Positions 55,041 through 64,000 of a DNA stretch of 64,000 nt are shown in pieces (position 1 is the first letter of the stretch; every line of letters begins with the position of its first letter). The notes below the pieces were generated by a model. The model saw only the letters and a program-made list of their open reading frames with translations. It searched no databases and was not told where the DNA came from. The DNA is from Thermotomaculum hydrothermale (lineage in GTDB: Bacteria > Acidobacteriota > Holophagae > Thermotomaculales > Thermotomaculaceae): contig NZ_AP017470.1 in the NCBI RefSeq assembly GCF_016592575.1, positions 682,001 to 746,000 on the forward strand, written 5' to 3'. A program made the translations under genes and the position numbers.

Positions 55041-55733
55041 TTAGCCTCCTAACTTTGAAATAGTAAATTTTAAAGCCTCTTTCAAACTAAATTTTTTCGG
55101 GAAAATGCAGGGGATACCGTATTTTTTAATCTCCTCAGCAGTGACACTTCCTATTGCGCACACAATCTTTTTATTTAAAAAATCATAGGGATTTTTTTCA
55201 ATAAAGCACTTAAATGAAGATGGGCTTAAAAAGATATAGCCATCAAAATCTGGTAAAAAACTTAAATCTCCACAAATTGTTTTGTAAACAGTTATTTTTT
55301 TAAATTCAATTCCTTTAGATTTAAAATCATTTTCAAGTGTATTTTCAGATAAATCAGAGGTGGGAAAGAGTATCCCTTTCACTTTATTGTACTTTTCAGA
55401 AAACTCTTTAAAAAAGTGTTTTGAGGAGTAATTTGAGGGTATAAAATCAGGTTTAATCCCATATTTATTTAATTTTTCTGCTGTTTTTTTACCTACACAT
55501 GCTATTTTTAATCCTTTAATATTTTCAGGGTTTATCTTTTTAAAGAAAAACTCAACCCCTCTTTTGCTTCCGAAAAAAATCCAGTCAAAGTTTGAAAAGT
55601 CTGATATTTCAAATTCTGTTTCTTTGAATTTAATCGCTTCAAATCCAGCAATTTCAATATCAGTCTCAGTAATTTCTATTTTTTTTAGCCCTTCAAGGCT
55701 ATCCTTTGAACCAAAAACAGCAATCTTTTTCAC
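55041..55733 (-). CDS. hemD: Uroporphyrinogen-III synthase
   Basis: 230 residues. Two-lobed HemD fold with poorly conserved sequence: [30 protein letters not shown] and [25 protein letters not shown] are the recognisable blocks. It cyclises hydroxymethylbilane with inversion of ring D. The start is GTG at 55733, with no clear ribosome site. Directly followed by hemB; hemA, hemC and later genes are not in the window. Confidence 0.85.
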   Translation of the reverse strand: MKKIAVFGSKDSLEGLKKIEITETDIEIAGFEAIKFKETEFEISDFSNFDWIFFGSKRGVEFFFKKINPENIKGLKIACVGKKTAEKLNKYGIKPDFIPSNYSSKHFFKEFSEKYNKVKGILFPTSDLSENTLENDFKSKGIEFKKITVYKTICGDLSFLPDFDGYIFLSPSSFKCFIEKNPYDFLNKKIVCAIGSVTAEEIKKYGIPCIFPKKFSLKEALKFTISKLGG

Positions 55734-55855
55734 AAATATATTTTAGCAAAAAAACTATGTGGAAGATAAAAAGATAAAAGTCACTTTAACTTTTTCAAAG
55801 ACAAAGATTTTTGTATGGTAAATTATAGATAGATTAAAAAAAATGGAGGAATGCT

Positions 55856-56884
55856 ATGAAAATAGCCGTTGTTGGGATTGGCGCAGTGGGTGGAGTTATT
55901 GCTTCAAAAATAGATAGAGAATATGCCCCTGTTATGATAAGTAAAAACAAAGAAATAGTCAAAAGTATAAGAGAGAATGGATTGAGAGTCAAAAAGGAGA
56001 AGGCAACTCACTGTAATGTAAACTGTTGTCCGAGAATTTATTCGTCATTTAAAGAGGCAGATTTAAAGTTTGACATAATTCTACTTTGTACAAAAGCAAC
56101 CAATGTTATTGATGCAGCAAAAGAGGCTTTAAATTATTTAAGTGAAATTGGATTTATAGTTTCTTTTCAGAACGGTATTGTTGAAAATCATCTTCTTGAA
56201 TTTGTTCCTGAAGAGAAGCTTGTTGGGGGAATAATAGGTTTTGGAGCAACAATGCACCAGCCAGGTTTTGTTGAAATGACTTCTCATGGGGAGATTGTAA
56301 TAGGTGAATTGAACGGTTGCATTAAAGAAAGGATAAAGGTTTTAAAGTCAATTCTTGATAGTGTTATTGAGACAAGGATAACTCAGAATATCTGGGGTGC
56401 AAAGTATTCAAAACTTCTTATTAATGCCTGTATTACAACAATGGGAGCTGTTTCAGGTTTAACTTTGGGAGAGATGCTTTCAAAGAAAGAATTCAGGGAA
56501 GTATTCAGAAAGATTTTGTACGAAGGGGTTGAGGTTGCTAAAAAAAAGGGGATAAAGCTTGAAAAAATTTCAGGGGTATCAATACACAAACTTGCCGCAT
56601 CTGAGAGAGAGATAAATGGAAAATTTTGTTTATCAAAGTTTCATAAAGACTTAATAATAAAATTTATTGGAAGAAAGTATAAAAATTTAAAATCTTCAAG
56701 CTTGCAGAGCCTTGAAAGGGGAAGAAAGACAGAAGTTGATTTTATAAACGGGATTATAGTGAGGTATGGCAAGGAAACAGGATTTGAAACCCCTGTTAAT
56801 GAGAGAATAGTTGAAATAGTCCACGAAATTGAAAACGGAAAGAGAAAAATCTCACCTGAAAATTTGAGGGAGTTGATATTTTAA
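55856..56884 (+). CDS. panE: Ketopantoate reductase family (2-dehydropantoate 2-reductase)
   Basis: 342 residues. N-terminal Rossmann fold KIAVVGIGAVGGVIASKI binds NADP(H); LLCTKATNV and SFQNGIVEN are the family's next blocks; the C-terminal ApbA domain has WGAKYSKLLINACITTMGAV with the catalytic Lys and Asn, and LQSLERGRKTEVDFINGIIV. Close homologues reduce ketopantoate for coenzyme A, but the wider family has other 2-oxoacid substrates and panB/panC are absent nearby, so substrate is inferred. GGAGG precedes the ATG. Confidence 0.8.
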   Translation: MKIAVVGIGAVGGVIASKIDREYAPVMISKNKEIVKSIRENGLRVKKEKATHCNVNCCPRIYSSFKEADLKFDIILLCTKATNVIDAAKEALNYLSEIGFIVSFQNGIVENHLLEFVPEEKLVGGIIGFGATMHQPGFVEMTSHGEIVIGELNGCIKERIKVLKSILDSVIETRITQNIWGAKYSKLLINACITTMGAVSGLTLGEMLSKKEFREVFRKILYEGVEVAKKKGIKLEKISGVSIHKLAASEREINGKFCLSKFHKDLIIKFIGRKYKNLKSSSLQSLERGRKTEVDFINGIIVRYGKETGFETPVNERIVEIVHEIENGKRKISPENLRELIF

Positions 56885-56915
56885 AAATTAAATTTCCATA
56901 ATTTTTTTCAATGTT

Positions 56916-56944
56916 ATTTTTGCATAGTTTGATTATGCAAAAAT
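56916..56944. repeat. Perfect inverted repeat upstream of the moxR-bat operon
   Basis: ATTTTTGCATA-N7-TATGCAAAAAT, 11-bp arms, no mismatch. It is not followed by a T-run on the plus strand. Its centre lies about 95 bases before the start predicted from the sigma-54 candidate at 57000, the usual distance for an activator (enhancer) site. Confidence 0.65.
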
Positions 56945-56998
56945 GGCACAATAGGTTGAATCTGGCATAATTTCCCTATCTTTTTTCATAATTTTAAC

Positions 56999-57014
56999 AG
57001 GCATAAAAATTGCA
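56999..57014 (+). promoter_or_regulatory. Sigma-54-type promoter candidate for moxR-bat operon
   Basis: AGGCAT-N5-TTGCA with GG at 57000-57001 and GC at 57012-57013, ten bases apart. It differs from TGGCAC-N5-TTGCW at two positions. The moxR ATG is 43 bases after the GC. No convincing sigma-70 boxes were seen in this 171-base gap. Confidence 0.45.
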
Positions 57015-57055
57015 TAATTTATATGAGATGAAAAATTAATATAGGGAGTGTGTTT

Positions 57056-58045
57056 ATGGATACAGGCATTAAGGCTATTAACGAGCAGGTAAAAGAAAAG
57101 AGTGCAGTTGTTGACGCTTTGTTAGGTGAGGTTTCAAAGGCAATTGTTGGACAGAGGTATATGGTTGAAAGGCTGCTTTTAGGAATTTTAACAGGCGGCC
57201 ACATACTTGTTGAAGGTGTACCTGGCCTTGCTAAAACCCTTGCAATTAAATCTATTGCTGACGCGATTGACTGCTCTTTTAAGAGAATTCAGTTTACCCC
57301 TGATTTGCTTCCTGCTGATTTAACAGGAACCCAGATTTACAATCCAAAGGACGGTACCTTTACATCAAAAAAAGGCCCTATATTTGCAAATCTTATACTT
57401 GCAGATGAGATTAACAGGGCACCTGCAAAGGTTCAGTCTGCTTTGCTTGAAGCAATGCAGGAAAAGCAGGTAACCGTTGGGGATAACACCTACAAGCTTC
57501 CTGACATTTTCCTTGTTATGGCAACCCAGAACCCAATTGAGCAGGAGGGAACATACCCATTGCCTGAGGCACAGGTTGACAGGTTTATGCTTAAATTAAA
57601 GATTACCTATCCATCAAAGGAAGAGGAATTGGAGATTCTTGAAAGGTACACAACAGGGAAAGAGATAAAGGTATCAAAGGTTTGCACTTTGAAAGAGATT
57701 GAGGAGTTAAAAGGGATTATTCCAGAGATTTATGTTGACGATAGGCTTAAAAAGTATGTTGTAAACATTGTTGATAGCACAAGAAACCCTGAAAATTATG
57801 GTTTAGACGATTTAAAGATTTTAATAGATTACGGCGCATCTCCGAGGGCGACTTTATCCCTTATTACAGCAGCAAAGGGGCTTGCTGCAATAAGGAGAAG
57901 AGGTTACATAACTCCCGAAGATATTAAGGCTGTTGCCCCTGATGTTTTAAGGCATAGAATTATTGTTTCTTACGAGGCTGAGGCTGAGCAAATTGATTCA
58001 GACGCAATAATCAGGAAAATCTTTGACGAGATTGAAGTTCCGTAA
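57056..58045 (+). CDS. MoxR family AAA+ ATPase
   Basis: About 329 residues. Walker A-type loop GVPGLAKT near residue 55, Walker B ILADEINRAPAKVQSALLEA, sensor-1 MATQNPIEQEGTYPLPEAQV and the C-terminal lid domain. MoxR ATPases act as chaperones that mature partner complexes, commonly the VWA proteins encoded next to them, as here. GGGAG at 57044-57048 points to the ATG at 57056 rather than GTG 57050. It heads a seven-gene bat operon. Confidence 0.94.
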   Translation: MDTGIKAINEQVKEKSAVVDALLGEVSKAIVGQRYMVERLLLGILTGGHILVEGVPGLAKTLAIKSIADAIDCSFKRIQFTPDLLPADLTGTQIYNPKDGTFTSKKGPIFANLILADEINRAPAKVQSALLEAMQEKQVTVGDNTYKLPDIFLVMATQNPIEQEGTYPLPEAQVDRFMLKLKITYPSKEEELEILERYTTGKEIKVSKVCTLKEIEELKGIIPEIYVDDRLKKYVVNIVDSTRNPENYGLDDLKILIDYGASPRATLSLITAAKGLAAIRRRGYITPEDIKAVAPDVLRHRIIVSYEAEAEQIDSDAIIRKIFDEIEVP

Positions 58046-58072
58046 TTTGCTGTTGAAAATTTGGGAGAATTT

Positions 58073-58948
58073 ATGAAAGCAGAAGAACTTCTGAAAAAAG
58101 TCAGAAGGATTCAAATAAAAACAAAAAGGCTTGTTGATGAAGCGATAGGGGGGGAGTACCACTCTATATTTAAAGGAAGGGGACTTGAATTTGCCGAAGT
58201 AAGGGAGTATATCCCCGGTGATGATGTAAGGACAATTGACTGGAATGTTACAGCAAGGATGAATTTCCCCTTCGTTAAAAGGTTTAAGGAAGAAAGGGAA
58301 TTGACAATTATGCTAATTGTTGACATTTCCCCCTCTATGAATTTTGGAAACAACAATAAATTAAAGAGGGAATTGCTTGCTGAAATTTGCGCCTTAATAG
58401 GCTTTTCAGCAATAGAAAACAACGATAGAGTTGGTTTAATTGCATTTTCAGGCAAGGTTGAAAAGTTTATAACTCCCAAAAAGGGAAGCAAACAGGTTCT
58501 TGCAATTATAAGGGATTTGCTTGAGCTTGAATCTAATGGAAAAACAGATATAAAATCCGCACTTGAATACTTTTTAAAGGTTCAGAAAAAGAAGTCAATT
58601 GCTTTTTTAGTGTCTGATTTTCATTCAAGAAACTTTGAAAAACAAATCGCCCTTGCATCAATGAAGCACGATTTAATCCCTGTTAGGATATATTCAAAAT
58701 TTGAGACAGACCCGCCTAAGGGGGTTTTTAAATTCCTCCCCCTTGAAGGAGAAAAGCCTGTTATAGTTGATTTTTCATCAAAAAAGGTTAGGGAAGTTTT
58801 TAAAGAAAACGTGCGTTTAAGGGATGAATACCTTTTTAACCTTTTCAATAAATATGGAATGGATTACCTGAATTTAGAGACTTCAGACGACATTTTTAAA
58901 GCGTTCCACAAATTCTTTAATATGAGAAAGAGGAAGTTGAAAAGATGA
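58073..58948 (+). CDS. DUF58 domain protein (VWA-related)
   Basis: About 291 residues. GRGLEFAEVREYIPGDDVR followed by TIDWNVTARM is the diagnostic DUF58 block (about residues 37-66); MLIVDISPSMNFG gives a MIDAS-like DxSxS site. These proteins are nearly always encoded after MoxR and are thought to be its clients. GGGAG precedes the ATG at 58073. It ends ATGA-coupled to the next gene. Confidence 0.92.
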   Translation: MKAEELLKKVRRIQIKTKRLVDEAIGGEYHSIFKGRGLEFAEVREYIPGDDVRTIDWNVTARMNFPFVKRFKEERELTIMLIVDISPSMNFGNNNKLKRELLAEICALIGFSAIENNDRVGLIAFSGKVEKFITPKKGSKQVLAIIRDLLELESNGKTDIKSALEYFLKVQKKKSIAFLVSDFHSRNFEKQIALASMKHDLIPVRIYSKFETDPPKGVFKFLPLEGEKPVIVDFSSKKVREVFKENVRLRDEYLFNLFNKYGMDYLNLETSDDIFKAFHKFFNMRKRKLKR

Positions 58949-59892
58949 GAAAGAAGGCGCTGATTATAGTTTTTTTGTTTTCTTTATTTGCTATAGCGAG
59001 AGAGCCCAATATAACTGTATCCCTTACAAAATACAAGTGTTCTATTGGAGACAAAATCACAGCTGAGGTAAAGGTTGTAACAGACTCAAAGGCGAAAGTG
59101 GAGTTTGACATTGAAAAAAACGAGGATAAAGATATTGTTGTTGAAAACTATAAGACAGAGACAAAGAAACTTCCTGAAGATATGAAGTTAACAACCCTTA
59201 CCTTTACCGTGCAATCCTTTAAATTGGGAGATATAAGCATAGGCAAGGTAAAGGTAAAGGTTGACGGGAAGGAATATGAAAAAGAGATTCCTAAAATTAC
59301 CGTTCAGTCTATACTGCCAGAAAACAAAAAGAAAATTAACCCATTAAAGCCACAGGCAAGCATAAAACCAGATTACTCTTATTTGAAAAGGTATGTAAAA
59401 TATGCATTAATTGCTATTTTAATTCTAATTATTCTTTACTTTTTGCTAAAAAAACTAATTGAAAAGATAAAGGGCAGGGAGAAGAAGGTTGAGGAAAAGC
59501 CTGAAATACTTGAGTCTCCCTGCATTGAGATTAAAAAACTTACCTCGTCTCTCCTTGGGAGAACTTATTTGAAAGAGGGAAGGGTAAAAGAGTTTTTTGT
59601 TGAACTTTCAGAAATTGCAAAAAGGTTTTTAGGAAGGGTTTTTGACTTTGATTATGAATCAAAAACAAGCGAAGAAATTTTTGAATTGATTAACGGAAAG
59701 GTAAAGATTGAAGAAGAGAGTTTGATTAAAGATTTTTTTGAGATTTGCGATTTAGTTAAATTTGCAAAGTATTTGCCTGAGCAGTCTGAGATAAACAGAA
59801 CGGTAAACACTTTATACCAGTTTGCAGATTTAATTTGCAAAAGGCTAAAGTTAGAAGAAGAAAAAGGGGAAGAAAAAGATGTTCAGGTTTAA
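58945..59892 (+). CDS. BatD-like/DUF4381-like membrane protein
   Basis: 315 residues. Signal peptide (1-18), periplasmic beta domain (about 19-130, ITVSLTKYKCSIGDKITAEV) like the first part of BatD, one membrane helix (about 152-170, YALIAILILIILYFLL), then a helical cytoplasmic tail resembling DUF4381. Its position between DUF58 and batA is typical of such genes in bat operons. ATG overlaps the DUF58 stop and its end overlaps batA by 14 bases. Confidence 0.75.
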   Translation: MRKKALIIVFLFSLFAIAREPNITVSLTKYKCSIGDKITAEVKVVTDSKAKVEFDIEKNEDKDIVVENYKTETKKLPEDMKLTTLTFTVQSFKLGDISIGKVKVKVDGKEYEKEIPKITVQSILPENKKKINPLKPQASIKPDYSYLKRYVKYALIAILILIILYFLLKKLIEKIKGREKKVEEKPEILESPCIEIKKLTSSLLGRTYLKEGRVKEFFVELSEIAKRFLGRVFDFDYESKTSEEIFELINGKVKIEEESLIKDFFEICDLVKFAKYLPEQSEINRTVNTLYQFADLICKRLKLEEEKGEEKDVQV

Positions 59893-60868
59893 GTATCCGC
59901 TTGTGCTTATCCTTTTGCCTTTTGTTATTTATTTAGGTTATATACTTTACAAAAGGCTTTTTTCAAAAAACAGAGGAATAAACTATTCGTCATTTTTAAT
60001 TGAGTTAATTCCAAAAAACTATAAGCATTACCTGTATATAGTCACCTATTTTCTTCCGTTTATAGCACTTGTTTTGATGGTTTTTGCACTTGCAAGGCCT
60101 CAAATTGGAGAAGGCTATGAAAAACAGGAGACAATGGGCATAGACATTATGCTTTGCCTTGATACCTCTTCCTCAATGAAGGCGCTTGATTTTAAGCCTA
60201 AAAACAGGTTTGAGGTTGCAAAAAAGACAACCCTTGACTTTGTAAAAAAGAGAAAGTACGACAGAATAGGATTTATCGCATTTGCAGGGTATGCAATTAC
60301 AAAGTGCCCTTTAACAACGGATAAGAGAATGCTTGAAAAGATAATTGAAGACACAAAATTAGACTCAATTGAAGACGGCACTGCAATAGGAATGGCAATT
60401 GCAACAGGTGTAAACAGGTTGAGAAAGTCAAAGGCAAAAACAAAGGTGATTATCCTTTTAACAGACGGAGTAAACAACAGGGGAGTGATAGACCCTTTAA
60501 CAGCGGCAAAGCTTGCAAAGGAATTGGGGATAAAGATTTATTCAATTGGAATAGGGACAAACGGTTTTGCTGAAATTCCCCAGAAAAATGCTTTCGGTAT
60601 GGAAACCTATGTTAAAGTGCCTGTTGAAATTGACGAGGCTTTGCTTACCAAGGTTTCAAGAATGACCGGTGGAGAGTACTTCAGGGCAACAGATTCAAAA
60701 AAATTACAGACAATTTACTCTATAATTGATTCTCTTGAAAAGACAAAGATAGAGGTTAAAAGGTTTACAGTGTGGAAAGACGAGTATTATCCATTGCTTT
60801 TAACTGCTTTAATCCTGCTTTTTGCCTATGTATTTTTAAATAATATTGTATTGAGGGTGAAAGAATGA
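59879..60868 (+). CDS. batA: BatA-type VWA membrane protein
   Basis: 329 residues. Two N-terminal membrane helices (about 5-22 and 55-74), a von Willebrand A domain with intact MIDAS motif DTSSSM (about 93-98) and the Thr/Asp-type ILLTDGVNN, and a C-terminal helix (about 302-321). The LARPQIGEGYEKQETMGIDI segment is characteristic of BatA. Bat proteins form a membrane complex linked to oxidative or envelope stress tolerance in Bacteroides and Leptospira; the molecular role is unknown. Overlaps both neighbours. Confidence 0.88.
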   Translation: MFRFKYPLVLILLPFVIYLGYILYKRLFSKNRGINYSSFLIELIPKNYKHYLYIVTYFLPFIALVLMVFALARPQIGEGYEKQETMGIDIMLCLDTSSSMKALDFKPKNRFEVAKKTTLDFVKKRKYDRIGFIAFAGYAITKCPLTTDKRMLEKIIEDTKLDSIEDGTAIGMAIATGVNRLRKSKAKTKVIILLTDGVNNRGVIDPLTAAKLAKELGIKIYSIGIGTNGFAEIPQKNAFGMETYVKVPVEIDEALLTKVSRMTGGEYFRATDSKKLQTIYSIIDSLEKTKIEVKRFTVWKDEYYPLLLTALILLFAYVFLNNIVLRVKE

Positions 60869-61836
60869 ATTTCGGAAGGATAGAATACCTGTATGTTCTT
60901 GTAACTGTGCCGTTAATAGCGATAATCTTTTATGTTCAGTATATTTTGAAGGAGAAATTTTTAAAGGAAAACGGGCTTAAGGATGTCTTTAAAACATATG
61001 CCCTTGATAGAAGGTTTTTTAAAAAGTTTTTCTTTCTTGTATCTTTAACCTTCCTTATTCTATCCCTTGCTTCCCCTCGTTTTGGAGTTGCCCTTGAGAA
61101 GGGGGAGAGAAGGGGAAGGGATATATTCTTTTTAATTGATGTATCAAACTCAATGAATGCAACAGACATTAAGCCCTCAAGGCTTGATGCAACAAAGCAG
61201 GTAATTTTTAACCTGCTTAAAAAAATGAATGGGGACAGGGTTGGCGTTGCTGTTTTTGCAGGCAGTTGTCAGATAATATGCCCATTAACAGACGATTACG
61301 ATGCTGTATCAATGTTTGTTGATTCCATAGACACAGATATGATTTCAAAACAGGGCACCAATTTAGGGGAAGCAATTGAAAAGGTTGTTAAGGAGGGCTT
61401 CCCTGAAAATGACAAAGGCTTTAGAACAATTATAGTGTTTTCAGACGGGGAAGACTTTGGAGATTCAGTTGAAAGTGGAGTTAAGGTTGCAAAAGAAAAC
61501 AATGTAATTATATTCTCTGTCGGGATTGGTTCAAAAGAAGGTGCCCCAATCCCTGTTAAAGATATAAACGGCAAGGTAATAGGTTTTAAAAAGGATAAAG
61601 ACGGCAAGGTTGTTATAACAAAGATGAACCCTGAAACACTTGTTAAAATTGCAAAAGAAACAGATGGAGAGGCATTTATAGTAAGGTCTAACCTTGATAT
61701 AGACCCATTGATTAAGAATATAAACAAATTACAGAAGAAAAAGTTTGCTGAAAAGGGCTTTGTTAAGTTAAAAGATAGGTATTATTATCCTCTTGCTGTG
61801 TCAGTATTATTTTTAATAGCCTTTCTTGTTTTGTGA
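60865..61836 (+). CDS. batB: BatB-type VWA membrane protein
   Basis: 323 residues, paralogue of BatA: helices at about 10-26 and 54-70, ASPRFGVALEKGERRGRDIF, MIDAS DVSNSM (about 91-96), IIVFSDGEDFGDSV and a final membrane helix. It begins ATGA-coupled to batA. BatA and BatB probably make a heteromeric VWA assembly matured by MoxR. Confidence 0.88.
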   Translation: MNFGRIEYLYVLVTVPLIAIIFYVQYILKEKFLKENGLKDVFKTYALDRRFFKKFFFLVSLTFLILSLASPRFGVALEKGERRGRDIFFLIDVSNSMNATDIKPSRLDATKQVIFNLLKKMNGDRVGVAVFAGSCQIICPLTDDYDAVSMFVDSIDTDMISKQGTNLGEAIEKVVKEGFPENDKGFRTIIVFSDGEDFGDSVESGVKVAKENNVIIFSVGIGSKEGAPIPVKDINGKVIGFKKDKDGKVVITKMNPETLVKIAKETDGEAFIVRSNLDIDPLIKNINKLQKKKFAEKGFVKLKDRYYYPLAVSVLFLIAFLVL

Positions 61837-61846
61837 GGTGGTTGCT

Positions 61847-62578
61847 ATGAAAAGATTGTTGTTATTTGCACTAATTTCCCTGCTGTACCTTCCTGTTTTT
61901 GGGGGAAATATACTTGCCGATAAAGGCTATAAATTAAACGAAAAGGGGAATAAAGAGTACTTAAACAAGAATTACAAATCAGCGGTTAACAATTACATAA
62001 GGGCATTAAGCGAAAGGGATGACCCTGTAATCAAATACAACCTTGCTAACTCACTTTATCAAATGAAAAATTATGACAAGGCTATTGATGTTTATAAAAA
62101 GATAGAAAAGGAAGTGCCTGAAAGCATAAAACCAGACCTCTATTACAATTTAGGCAATGCATACTTTATGAAAAAACAGTATGACAAGGCTGTAAAAAGT
62201 TATGTAAATTGTTTAAAAATGAAGCCAAAAGACAGGTATGCAAAAGAAAATCTTGAACTTGCTTTGAAAATGCTAAAGCAACAGAAGCAGAAGCAGAATG
62301 AAAACAAAAAACAGAACGATAAGGATAAAAACAAAAAGGATAAACAGAAACAACAAAAGGAAAAGGATAACAAAAAGAATAAAAACCAGAACAAAAACCA
62401 GGATAAAAAGAAAGAGAAACAGCAAAACAAACAGCAGAAAAAAGAAGAGCAAAAGAAAAAAGAGTTAAAGAAATTGCTTAAAACATTGGCTGAGCAGGAA
62501 AAGATAGACAGAAAGAAAAATATGAAAAATAAGAAGAAAAATCAGGCAATTATTGATAGTCCGGGAAAAGACTGGTAA
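61847..62578 (+). CDS. batC: BatC-type TPR protein with Lys/Gln/Asn-rich tail
   Basis: About 243 residues. Signal peptide (1-18), two to three TPR units (about 24-135; YYNLGNAYFMKKQYDKAVKS is the clearest), then a highly charged, low-complexity stretch of Lys, Gln, Asn, Asp and Glu (about 140-215). TPR plus charged tail is typical of BatC. GAGG at the batB end supports the ATG at 61847 rather than the longer reading. Confidence 0.83.
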   Translation: MKRLLLFALISLLYLPVFGGNILADKGYKLNEKGNKEYLNKNYKSAVNNYIRALSERDDPVIKYNLANSLYQMKNYDKAIDVYKKIEKEVPESIKPDLYYNLGNAYFMKKQYDKAVKSYVNCLKMKPKDRYAKENLELALKMLKQQKQKQNENKKQNDKDKNKKDKQKQQKEKDNKKNKNQNKNQDKKKEKQQNKQQKKEEQKKKELKKLLKTLAEQEKIDRKKNMKNKKKNQAIIDSPGKDW

Positions 62579-62610
62579 ACTATTGAAGAGTAAGAAAAAA
62601 GGGTAACATT

Positions 62611-64000
62611 ATGAAAAAGATAATTATGGTTTTGTGTTTTACAATAGCCATTTCTTCTCTGTCTTTTGCTGAAAGTGTAAAGGCTTATGTTTCAAATAAT
62701 AAAATTGGCACAGACGATACCCTTACATTTACAATTGAAGGGGAAAACCTTGATGGGGATTTAAACATTGTTTCATCTCTAAACTTTCCTGGGTTTACCA
62801 TTGTCAGCGGTCCAAACAGAAGCCACTCAATTTCAATTGTAAACGGCAGTATGAGCAAAAAAGACAGTTTGAGTTTTGTCCTTGCCCCTGAAAGGGAAGG
62901 TAAGTTTACAATCCCTTCATTTACCGTTAAAGCAGGTGATAAGGAGTACAAAACTAAACCTATAGAGATTGAGGTTGTCAAGGGGAGTATTGTTCCGCAT
63001 CAGAGGAACAGGGGCAATGCTTACGACCCATTTGACAACTTCTTTGACGACGATTTTTTTGCCCCTCCACGGCCAAGAAATGTAAGGCCTGAAGATATAT
63101 TTATTAGAACTGAGGTTTCAAAGAAAAAGGTGTATTTAGGTGAGCCTATTTTAGTAAAATTCAGGCTTTTTACAACAGTTCCAATAACTCAGCTTGGTTT
63201 GCAGGAAGCACCATCCTTTGAAGGCTTTTTGGCTTACGATATTGATGCAAATAAGAGAATAAGGTTTCAATCAACGGTGCTTGCAGGGAAAAGGTATAAC
63301 ACTGCAATAATTTATAAAAAGGTTTTATATCCAACAAAATCTGGAGAATTGGTAATAAAGCCTTTAAGTTTTGTATTAAATGCACAGGCTGATTTCTTCT
63401 TTGGCAAAAGGGTTATCAGAAAGAGTGAGCCTTTAAGGATTAAGGTTTTACCTTTGCCTGAGCCACCGAAGGATTTTTCAGGGCTTGTTGGAAGTTTTGA
63501 CATTCATGCGTCGGTTGATACAAACAATGCCAAGGTTGGCCAATCAATATCCTTTAAAGTTGTTGTAAGCGGTAAGGGAGATTTAAAAGCACTTGAAAAC
63601 ATAATTCCCGATACAATTGATGGATTTAAAATATTTAAATCTTCATCCCCGAAAATAACTTCAAAAGACCCGATAAACCAGTCAAAGGTCTGGGATATTG
63701 TCCTTGTCCCTGTAAGGGAAGGAAAGTTAGAAATCCCTTCTATAAAGTTGACATACTTTGACCCTCTTCTTGAAAAGTATGTAACAAAGGAAACAAACCC
63801 AATTGAAATTTCAGTTAGCGGAAAGGTTGAAAGCGGAGGAACAGTAAATATTGTTTCACCAGCTGAAGGAAATGAAGTTAGAGTATTAAACAAAGATATT
63901 GCCTTTATAAAAACTGGAAAGATTGATACCACTTCATACATTGTGAATTCAAAGGCTTTGATAATTGTTTCTTCAGTTGTGCCATTTTTGTTTATTTTCT
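62611..64000 (+). CDS. batD: BatD oxygen-tolerance protein (3' end beyond window)
   Basis: The first 463 codons are present and open to the window edge. Signal peptide (1-20), then repeated beta-sandwich units: VKAYVSNNKIGTDDTLTFTI, FIRTEVSKKKVYLGEPILVK and IHASVDTNNAKVGQSISFKV begin three similar modules, and FTIPSFTVKAGDKEYKT is a BatD hallmark. The usual C-terminal membrane helix is not reached, although a hydrophobic run starts at the very end. It completes the moxR-DUF58-batDlike-batA-batB-batC-batD operon. Confidence 0.88.
   Translation, partial: MKKIIMVLCFTIAISSLSFAESVKAYVSNNKIGTDDTLTFTIEGENLDGDLNIVSSLNFPGFTIVSGPNRSHSISIVNGSMSKKDSLSFVLAPEREGKFTIPSFTVKAGDKEYKTKPIEIEVVKGSIVPHQRNRGNAYDPFDNFFDDDFFAPPRPRNVRPEDIFIRTEVSKKKVYLGEPILVKFRLFTTVPITQLGLQEAPSFEGFLAYDIDANKRIRFQSTVLAGKRYNTAIIYKKVLYPTKSGELVIKPLSFVLNAQADFFFGKRVIRKSEPLRIKVLPLPEPPKDFSGLVGSFDIHASVDTNNAKVGQSISFKVVVSGKGDLKALENIIPDTIDGFKIFKSSSPKITSKDPINQSKVWDIVLVPVREGKLEIPSIKLTYFDPLLEKYVTKETNPIEISVSGKVESGGTVNIVSPAEGNEVRVLNKDIAFIKTGKIDTTSYIVNSKALIIVSSVVPFLFIF

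Noticed and set aside
62200-62430. Cys/Phe-rich minus-strand frame opposite batC
   Set aside because: It is the complement of the Lys/Gln/Asn-rich tail and is a low-complexity artefact.

Overview
The window is an AT-rich, densely packed chromosomal segment from a Gram-negative (diderm) bacterium. The diderm reading rests on a TonB-dependent BtuB-type receptor, an MshQ-like pilus-associated protein, lipoprotein-type signals, dTDP-sugar genes and an ArnT/PMT-type glycosyltransferase. The phylum cannot be fixed from the sequence alone. The mix of a fused isobutyryl-CoA mutase (IcmF), SpoVG, a K+-dependent membrane pyrophosphatase, a Bat (aerotolerance-type) operon and a rpsF-rpsR-DUF2232 cluster would suit a deep-branching anaerobe such as an AT-rich Acidobacteriota lineage, but that is inference. 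No phage, IS element or CRISPR array was seen.

Layout. 1-4.5 kb (minus): a second secreted gene cut by the window edge, a large secreted GH18 protein with five InlB-like repeats, and a small PH-like membrane protein. 4.5-9.1 kb (minus): an apparent operon tsaC - PAS/HisKA protein - pyrK - pyrD - pyrF (pyrimidine synthesis). 9.1-11.4 kb: mtnA converging on a YjiH-type membrane protein. 11.5-15.7 kb: icmF plus a Crp-family regulator. 15.7-20.5 kb: an orphan MshQ-like protein and a 59-residue cysteine protein. 20.5-23.3 kb: spoVG - tRNA-Gln - prs - rplY - pth behind a near-perfect sigma-70 promoter. 23.3-29.1 kb: hppA, rpsF-rpsR-DUF2232, two GT2 glycosyltransferases and a small membrane protein. 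29.1-32.5 kb: a peptide-type ABC importer with frameshifts in two of its three genes and no ATPase gene. 32.6-37.4 kb: tex, pfkA, rfbA, rfbC. 37.6-40.3 kb (minus): three secreted proteins (DUF1573, TPR, unknown). 40.4-45.4 kb: Na+/H+ antiporter-like protein, mutL, nrnA-like phosphoesterase, comEA-like protein. 45.4-46.4 kb: a non-coding block with tandem hairpins, one intact tRNA-Arg(ACG) between two reciprocally truncated tRNA copies, and a cobalamin riboswitch reading into btuB. 48.3-50.3 kb (minus): GntR/ABC exporter operon with a palindromic operator. 50.4-52.2 kb: ArnT-like GT and HNH protein. 52.3-55.7 kb: purE-mtaB converging on hemD-hemB. 55.9-64 kb: panE-like gene and the moxR-DUF58-bat operon, which runs off the window.

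How parts connect. IcmF needs adenosylcobalamin and the only cobalamin gene seen is a riboswitch-controlled outer-membrane importer, so B12 scavenging probably feeds C4 acyl-CoA isomerisation. The pyrophosphatase carries the K+-dependent signature and a Glu position shared with a Na+-pumping homologue, which together with the antiporter hints at sodium bioenergetics. Two sigma-54-type promoter candidates precede comEA and moxR, the latter with a perfect upstream inverted repeat. The most unusual items are the tRNA-Arg cluster, the two frameshifts in the ABC importer, and a histidine-kinase-like protein with no ATPase domain.
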